A stretch of 64,000 nucleotides of DNA, taken from assembly GCA_015183035.1 (NCBI GenBank), contig JACZZP010000019.1, positions 682,001 through 746,000 on the forward strand, read 5' to 3'. Positions 58,159-64,000 of this stretch are shown in pieces. A program made the translations under genes and the position numbers. Source of the stretch: Meloidogyne chitwoodi. Taxonomy: Eukaryota; Nematoda; Chromadorea; Rhabditida; Meloidogynidae. How positions within the stretch are numbered: position 1 is the first letter of the stretch; each line of letters opens with the position of its first letter. The notes beneath the pieces are model-generated. The model worked only from the letters and a program-made list of their open reading frames with translations, made no database searches and was not told where the DNA came from.

Positions 58159-58296
58159 ATGAAACATAGCCACGCTTTGCCAAATAATGTGAATACGATT
58201 GGAAACAGAAATTTTGAAAAAATTATGCCTTCGTCAGAACCAATCTTGCCAGCAAAAATTAATAAAAATAAAAATATTTACATATTATTAATTTAA
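58159..58296 (+). CDS. 45-codon frame, weak
   Basis: ATG to TAA, reading MKHSHALPNNVNTIGNRNFE then KIMPSSEPILPAKI. Mixed composition for the first 34 codons, then A/T text. Function unknown; it may be an exon with an unrecognised donor near 58260. Confidence 0.25.
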   Translation: MKHSHALPNNVNTIGNRNFEKIMPSSEPILPAKINKNKNIYILLI

Positions 58297-58910
58297 TTAA
58301 TAAATTAATATGATTTTTTAAAAACGAAGATCGTCAAAAAAAAATAAAAATATAATTATTAAAATAATAAATTGATGATGATGAATAAAATAATTTTAAA
58401 GCTAAATTAAATATTAAATAAATATTAAATAATAATTCTAAAATTAATTAAAAATAATAAATATTAAAAATTAATAAATTTAAAACACGTTAATTTTGGA
58501 GTTGAAATAAAATATCGAATCTATTACCAACCGGAAATAACAAATAAAATTATAAAATTAATTCTATCAGTTACTGGGCATTCTCATTTAATGAATAGCA
58601 AAATTTTGGAAAAGCGCTTCTGCACTTTGGCAATCACAAATTATTATTTAAAAAATCATAAATTAAAATTTTTATAAAAAATATAACTAAATTAATTAAC
58701 TTTTTTATATAAAACGATGTTATATAATACTATTTTTATGTTGTCACTAATTATCCTTCCTTTACTAATATAAAAACCCAAAAGATTGGCCAATCTTATT
58801 CAGTCCTTTACTAATAAAATAACCACTTTTTATCCTATCCCCAAAAACTTTTACTATTATATATTTAACTTTTGCTAAATAAATAAATAGTTAATAAAGA
58901 CTTTTTCTTA

Positions 58911-58959
58911 TTGGGTAGGACACGTCCGACCTTCCCTTCGCGGGGAGGGTCGGACCCAA
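58911..58959. repeat. 13-bp GC hairpin
   Basis: GTCCGACCTTCCC (58924-58936) pairs with GGGAGGGTCGGAC (58943-58955) with one G-T pair, around TTCGCG. Outer TTGGG and CCCAA can pair too. Confidence 0.85.
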
Positions 58960-59129
58960 TGTCTAAATGAAACTCGCCCTATAATATAATAAACGATATG
59001 CGTAAATTTTGTGAAATTAAAAAAATTATAAAGCACATTTTTACATGGAACTAAATTAGTCCGGATTTATTGACGTTAGAAAACAATTATAAAATAATAA
59101 ATTTATAAATTATATTATTAGTTTAATAG

Positions 59130-59526
59130 TGTTAAGTAGAGTCTTGTCACACGGCTTAGGCCATTGTGTGTGTGAATCATCGCGACTTAAACCCCGCCTC
59201 TTTTCATAATCATATTTTATTCCTTTTTACATTTTTAATCTTTTTGTTACTAACTTTCACTAGTTAGACCAGTTTCTTTTAACATCCAAGCTATAGTTAG
59301 TAAAATCCCTATTCAATTATGACCAATGTTTGTATTCATTAATTTAATATGTTATTTATATTGTTATTGTTCTAATTTAAAGTCTGAATAAAAGCCAATT
59401 AAATCTTGTGTTCGGTGAGAGAGAATAGCCTAAGGACCTGATCAACCCTGAAGCATTTCTAGGAATAGTTCCGGTCATTTCCCCTCCCATTAAACTCCTC
59501 TACTTTGGGTATGGACATTTACAACA
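59130..59526 (+). mobile_element. Possible solo LTR
   Basis: A 397-bp, GC-richer block starting TGTTAAG and ending TTACAACA (TG...CA with short inverted ends), with AATAAA at 59387-59392 followed by TTGTGTTCGGTGAGAGAG. This is the layout of an LTR with its poly(A) signal. No target duplication could be confirmed, and the following 45 bases (to AGCCCCCATTG) are also GC-rich. It is not similar to the gypsy leader at 4331-5640. Confidence 0.35.
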
Positions 59527-59571
59527 CTTGAGCGCATATAGACAGGTTCCACAAACAAGGGAGCCCCCATT

Positions 59572-60560
59572 GTTCACCAACTTTACTATAGCTCACAAAA
59601 AAGTTAAAATATTTTTATATTGCTACAAAATAAAGCACAGAACTAATTTGTCTTTAATCGAAGTTCCTTTGTCAGTTAAATTTTTTATTTTTTAAAATCA
59701 AATCTTCTAAAATAGTAACGATTACTAAATAAAAATTATAATAAATTTATTTGTTTCTAATTAAATTTTTAATATACAAATTAATTAATTAATTTTATGA
59801 GTTGAACTAATAAAATATAAAATATGATTTATTAAGATAATTAAACAAACAAAAATTAATAATTAATGCGATTATTAAAAATTTTTTTTTTAATTCAAGA
59901 AATAATATAGAAATTTAAATATGTAAAAATGTACATATTTAACGAAAAACGAATATATTTTGATATAAATAATTTTATAAATTTATATAATTGTTTTAAT
60001 AATTATTAAAACGTAAATATTTAAAAAATAAATTAAACGGTGCAGCCAAAGAAATATACACGGATGATATTATACAAGAGAATAATTTGAAAAATAAATA
60101 ATTTTTCAACAATATTTTAAATGTTATTTGGGAATATTAATAAAAAAATTTTAATGTAAATAAAAATAAAATTAATTTTATAAATTTAACCATCAATTAC
60201 GACTTAGGCACATCGTACAGCAGTGTCAATTGTAGCTTATCATTGTTATAATATTGATAAATGTATATTTTTATAAATACGACATTAAATTAGATTTTTA
60301 TACATTTGTTAATTTAATAATAATGTATTAGACAATTATAAGCATTAAAACTTCTCAATGAAATTATATTTTTTAAGGTCATTTTTATCAAATAAATAGA
60401 CTATTTGTCCAACCATGTTACATTGTGATAAATGGGGAGCTTTATTATTATGATAAAATTTTAAAAATTAAAAAAATAAACAACTTTTTGTTTGATTTAA
60501 AATTAAAATGAATATTAATATTTATTTAAAATTAATTAAATATTCTACTAAAAAGAACAC
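59572..60560. other. AT-rich desert
   Basis: A short frame at 60192-60245 (INYDLGTSYSSVNCSLSLL) is noted but unsupported. Nothing else. Confidence 0.5.
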
Positions 60561-60564
60561 TTTT

Positions 60565-61141
60565 GTGCCGAAAGGCACGTATTTAATCATTTTATTTTAT
60601 TGATTTATTCATTTATTTAATTAAATCATTTTTTCTTATTGATTTTACCACTTGCCAACATTCTTTTATTTTTTTTTGGCCCAAACTTATTTTTGTACCG
60701 CCTAACCTTTTCACTATTTAATCATTGCGTTTATCCCCATATTTAATTCAGTTGTATTCAGGTTTCTTACACTGACTTCACTTGCTTGTTCTTACTTGCT
60801 GGCAAATTTACTACAGCGCATTTCGCTTTGCTAGTACTTTTGATCACCACCTCTTATGTAAACTACACTCGTGCCTTTTGGCATTATCATTATTTTTACC
60901 TTTAATAAGTTTCTTTTTCACTTATTATTTGTTAATCACAAGGATTTGACAATGTTGATCGTCATTTCCACTTTCTCGGCTTTTATTCCCCCGAGCTATT
61001 ATAATATTATTATTTAGAAATCAGTAAAGTTCTTTAATTTGTTTTTGTGTTTATTTGTTTGAGTCTAGGCAATCGTTGTGTCTAGATATAACCGGTGCCA
61101 TACTATTTCGGCACCCTTACCAACTGTGCTTTTTCGGCACA
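60565..61141. repeat. Cluster of GC-stem hairpins
   Basis: GTGCC(GAAA)GGCAC at 60565-60578; GTGCC(TTTT)GGCA at 60871-60884; CTCGG...CCGAG at 60975-60995; GGTGCC...GGCACC at 61094-61115; TGTGC...GCACA at 61125-61141; plus a weak AGCG...CGCT near 60815. Four share the GTGCC/GGCAC stem. The roughly 600-bp block is pyrimidine-rich on this strand and more GC-rich than its flanks, with no convincing frame (61055-61288 is a weak one). Confidence 0.7.
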
Positions 61142-61284
61142 ACTTTCATATTGGAAATTAATTTTGGAATTTTTTTAAAGAAAAAAAGGACATTCAAAGA
61201 ATATGGAACTAATAGGGGAGGGTGTGATAGAATTAAACTAAACTATAGTTATTTTAGTAAAACCGTTTCAACAATATCAAAACG

Positions 61285-61491
61285 ATGATAAAAAGTAATG
61301 AACTAATTGAAGTTACTTCACAGACTATTAAAAGTATATATTTTGTAAAATTTAAAATGAATGGCTGCAAAAATAATAAAATTTTTCGGCCTTTAACAAG
61401 AGATGAATACTTGATGATTAAAAATGATATTGCTGATATTAAAGAACAAATTAAAATTAACTTTAAATTATTAATTAAATATTTTATTTAA
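61285..61491 (+). CDS. IKNDI-family exon
   Basis: 68 codons, MIKSNELIEVTSQTIKSIYF then FRPLTRDEYLMIKNDIADIK and EQIK, ending in TAA. Amphipathic and coiled-coil-like. Related to 31481-31627 and 9268-9390. It is the longest and only stop-free copy that has an ATG. Function unknown; coding support is the cross-copy conservation. Confidence 0.4.
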   Translation: MIKSNELIEVTSQTIKSIYFVKFKMNGCKNNKIFRPLTRDEYLMIKNDIADIKEQIKINFKLLIKYFI

Positions 61492-61544
61492 CTGCTTTAT
61501 TAATTAAAATATTTTTTTAAATATTAATATAAACTTAATACATA

Positions 61545-62690
61545 ATTTTATTTGAAATTTATAAATAAGGAATTCTATACGTTTCAGAATTTCTTACATT
61601 AGGAAATAATCACTATTAACATGACAGTATGTAAATTTACTTGTTTATGATTTATCAAAATAAATATTAATAAAAATTATATAAATTGTCCAGAATCACG
61701 GTAAAAATGGCTGGCCAAATTTTTTTAATAAACTAATTATATTTGACTAAAAATATTAATTGAAAAAAAGAAATTTTAAAATTTTTTTATTCAGTTAATA
61801 TTAAATTATTAATTTTTAAAAATTTATTTTTGACTGAATAAACCTTGTTAAAAGAAAAGAATTGTGTCCTAACATAAGTGTAAACACAAATCATGTATAA
61901 AAATTTTAATAGACATTAATTTTAATTTCATGCACTACATTCAAAACGCATTGTTTAATCTTGTTATTTGGAAAACATCAATGATTCTGCTGAGAACAAG
62001 AATGTTTGGAAGAACAAAACAAAGAAGAATTATTTTACTTATATGCATAATTAAATAATTATGTAATTTATTATATAATGCAAATTCATGGAACTTAACA
62101 GTCACACAACTTATTAATGAAAAATTTAATTTTAAATATAATAATTTTATGAAATAGAGGAAATATTAAATTATTTGAAATTTAGAACTGTTGTGACTTA
62201 TAAACGTCACAATGTTAATTAATTAATTTGTTTATTATATTTCTTATTCGCCGAACAAATTCTTTGTAACCTTTAATTAATTTTCATATAAATATAATAA
62301 TTTTCCCACGAAAATTTAATCTTTAATTTTTATTTTATATTTTTTCTTTTAAATAAAATTTTTAATAAAATAATTTTGGTGGTAATAGAACAATCAAATA
62401 TTGAATTAATAAACTCAAATTAAATTTATTAATATTTCTTAAAAGATGGATCTACAAAAAGTTTGTATTACACATTAAAAATATTTAATAAAAAAAATTC
62501 AATTAAGTTAAAAAATTTAGGGTTGAGTACTGAAACGATAATCAAAATACGCAATTAAAACTAACGCTATTGTTACAAAATATAATTATTTTTAATAAAA
62601 ATTAAAAAAATTATTTTTAAAATAATTTTTATTTAAAAAAAAAAAAAACTCGATGCTTGGCATCTAATCAAAAAGCTTTAAAAGGACAAC
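61545..62690 (+). repeat. Duplicated segment Z, copy 2, with insertion
   Basis: Partner of 44965-45440. The match breaks at about 61922 (AGACATTAATTT) and resumes at about 62562 (AACGCTATT), so about 640 bp is present here and absent there. Repeat A (62191-62387) lies inside the extra DNA. Confidence 0.75.
62191..62387 (+). repeat. Repeat A, copy 3
   Basis: Starts TTGTGACTTATAAACGTCAC and ends TTTTGGTGGTAATA. Closest to the copy at 27491-27689. Confidence 0.8.
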
Positions 62691-62781
62691 GTTATGTAAT
62701 TTTCCAAAACAAGACAAACGACTAATTGCAGTAGCTCCAAATCCAAGTCAATTGGACCAATGGCCACATAAAAATAAATAA
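62640..62781 (+). pseudogene. Coding relic upstream of the Cys exon
   Basis: One frame reads CLASNQKALKGQRYVIFQ. The next frame continues CNFPKQDKRLIAVAPNPSQL then DQWPHKNK and TAA. A one-base shift would join them. Part of the start is shared with 45400-45440. Confidence 0.3.
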
Positions 62782-63020
62782 ATTGAATGATTTTTTTAGA
62801 TAAATTTATAAAAATAACTGAAAAAGATATTTTATTAATTCAGGTTGGAATTTCATGGAGACAACGTGAAAAGTTCAATTAAAAAATGTAATAATTATTA
62901 CATATTTTAATAAATTAAATTTCACACATTAACAATTTGAAATTTATATAATGAATGACTAAATAAATTAAAAATCAAGATATTTAATGATTAATTATTT
63001 TATAATAAATAAATTGACAG

Positions 63021-63197
63021 GAATGCAACTACAAAATTTGGGCATGTGTCTGGAATGAGTCTCACCAAGGCTATTCATTTTGTCAATATACTTTAATTGC
63101 GCTGCCAACGAATTATAATCTTAAAAGCTCAAAAAACCAGACAAAAACTATCAATCAAAAGGAAAAAAACAAAACAAAAATTGTATTGTTAGCCTAA
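63021..63197 (+). CDS. Cys-containing terminal exon, unknown family
   Basis: A clear acceptor (AATTGACAG) opens 58 codons ending in TAA: ECNYKIWACVWNESHQGYSF, CQYTLIALPTNYNLKSS, then a Lys-rich tail. Three Cys and two Trp in 22 residues suggest a folded, possibly secreted module. A small exon may lie at about 62845-62885, but the phases do not join cleanly. Confidence 0.4.
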   Translation, partial: ECNYKIWACVWNESHQGYSFCQYTLIALPTNYNLKSSKNQTKTINQKEKNKTKIVLLA

Positions 63198-63287
63198 TAA
63201 TAAATTGGCTTGTTTACAAAAGATACATATTTTGCCAACATATCAATGGACATAAAAAATAATACAAATGTGGCTGTCAAATCTTTT

Positions 63288-63560
63288 GATTTGTTTATTA
63301 TTTTAATTAATTTATTCTTCGATCTCCCCTCTTTTTTCAAACCCTTTTTCTGGCAGAACACCCGTTACTACCCCCTTTTTTTTTCTTTTATATTCTCTTC
63401 AATTTTTGGCCTGCTCAAAAAATTAGAAATAAATTTTTCTCCACATCTGTCTGGCCGTTAAATTAAAAATAAAATATTGGCTTCGTTTTTGTTAAAAAAA
63501 TAAAATTGTTAAAATAAAACTTGTGTTTATTATTATTTATAATCAGGAAAAATATCCCAA
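63288..63560 (+). repeat. Duplicated upstream block, copy 2
   Basis: Partner of 8016-8440, shorter through gaps. It again precedes coding-like exons (FLYWCH at 63607). The frame at 63210-63461 overlaps it and is not convincing. Confidence 0.55.
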
Positions 63561-63606
63561 ATTCCTGACATGGCATCATTTTTATATATTTTATTATAAT
63601 CTTAAG

Positions 63607-63707
63607 GTTATCGATATACATTTGATAATAAGAGTAGGTGGCGTTGTGCAAATCGAGACTGTCAAGCAATGGCAAAAGTCGAGGAGAGAAATGGTGAATC
63701 CATATAA
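63607..63707 (+). CDS. FLYWCH-type zinc finger exon
   Basis: After the acceptor-like AATCTTAAG, the frame reads YRYTFDNKSRWRCANRDCQA then MAKVEERNGESI. Y-x-Y, ten or so residues, W-x-C-x4-C-x-A is the FLYWCH zinc-finger pattern; the two Cys codons are at 63645-63647 and 63660-63662. The closing His would fall beyond the exon, which may end at a donor near 63693 (GTGAAT). FLYWCH fingers accompany MULE transposases and occur in nematode transcription factors. The longer frames at 63523-63765 and on the minus strand are alternative readings of the same DNA. Confidence 0.5.
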
Positions 63708-63812
63708 TATGTTTGGGTTTGCTTCGTTCTTTAAAGAGAAAAAATTTTTAACAAGAGAAAAATAAATATTGAAGCATCTATTAAACGACATCCTCAATTT
63801 TATAAAATGAAA
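63700..63812 (+). repeat. Duplicated exon-like block, copy 2 (open)
   Basis: Open version of 55015-55125: KINIEASIKRHPQFYKMK before AAA/GTAATT. Probably the exon following the FLYWCH exon. Confidence 0.5.
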
Positions 63813-64000
63813 GTAATTTATTTTTAAATTTTAAATAATAATGATTGAACATAAATTTAAAAAAAATTATGTTTTAATACTAATTTTAATTTTTGTTTTT
63901 TTTCTATTTTAATTTTTTTTAATTTATTTAGATTTTTTAAATGTTTTTTATTTAATTAATGTTTTATTGAATTTAAATATTATAATTATTTTTTAATTTC
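63813..64000. other. AT-rich end of window
   Basis: Only A/T text. Confidence 0.5.

Noticed and set aside
59527..59575. tRNA-Pro-type primer site (TGGGGGCTC on the minus strand) next to the possible solo LTR
   Set aside because: The match covers only about 9 bases and the orientation would put the LTR on the wrong side.
1..64000. Bacterial origin, operons or plasmid functions
   Set aside because: Spliced exons, satellite DNA and eukaryotic transposons dominate; no bacterial gene was found.

Overview
The window is animal nuclear DNA, most likely from a nematode. The evidence is its very high A+T content, short introns with AG acceptors (one with a GC donor), and a mixture of mobile elements: Ty3/gypsy, maT-type mariner, and fragments that look like Helitron, Merlin/ISXO2 and MULE/FLYWCH sequences. 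A root-knot nematode (Meloidogyne-like) fits the base composition, but that is inference; nothing here fixes the genus. I see no rRNA, tRNA, CRISPR array or bacterial operon.

Layout. (1) 1-4194, minus strand: an uninterrupted 1398-codon retroelement reading frame that leaves the window at its pol end. Its order is Gag, CCHC knuckle, Asn/Gln-rich linker, an envelope-like glycoprotein, aspartic protease, start of reverse transcriptase. An envelope between Gag and protease is unusual. Upstream (4195 to about 5640) lie a primer-binding-site-like motif and several stable hairpins. (2) 5.8-6.04 kb: a 220-bp foldback. (3) 6.8-32.6 kb: an AT-rich desert holding many short coding-like exon relics, often cut by in-frame stops, and many internal duplications. 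A maT mariner (16417-17703) has perfect 27-bp ends but a transposase broken by two frameshifts. (4) 32.7-35.1 kb: a Merlin-like fragment, a broken Helitron Rep N-terminal region, a 23-bp minisatellite and a hairpin ending in CTAGT like a Helitron 3' end. (5) 37.1-44.96 kb: about 120 copies of a 55-bp satellite, interrupted by a 1286-bp TA-flanked element (37229-38514). (6) 47281-48832, minus strand: the best host-type gene, of unknown function, with at least five spliced exons. (7) 49-64 kb: AT-rich DNA with GC-rich hairpins, a possible solo LTR, three copies of a 200-bp repeat, and further coding relics including a FLYWCH-type zinc finger.

Most of the window is a graveyard of mobile and duplicated DNA. 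The loci most likely to be functional are the gypsy polyprotein (partial) and the spliced gene at 47-49 kb. Family names rest on motif recognition alone; no database search was possible.
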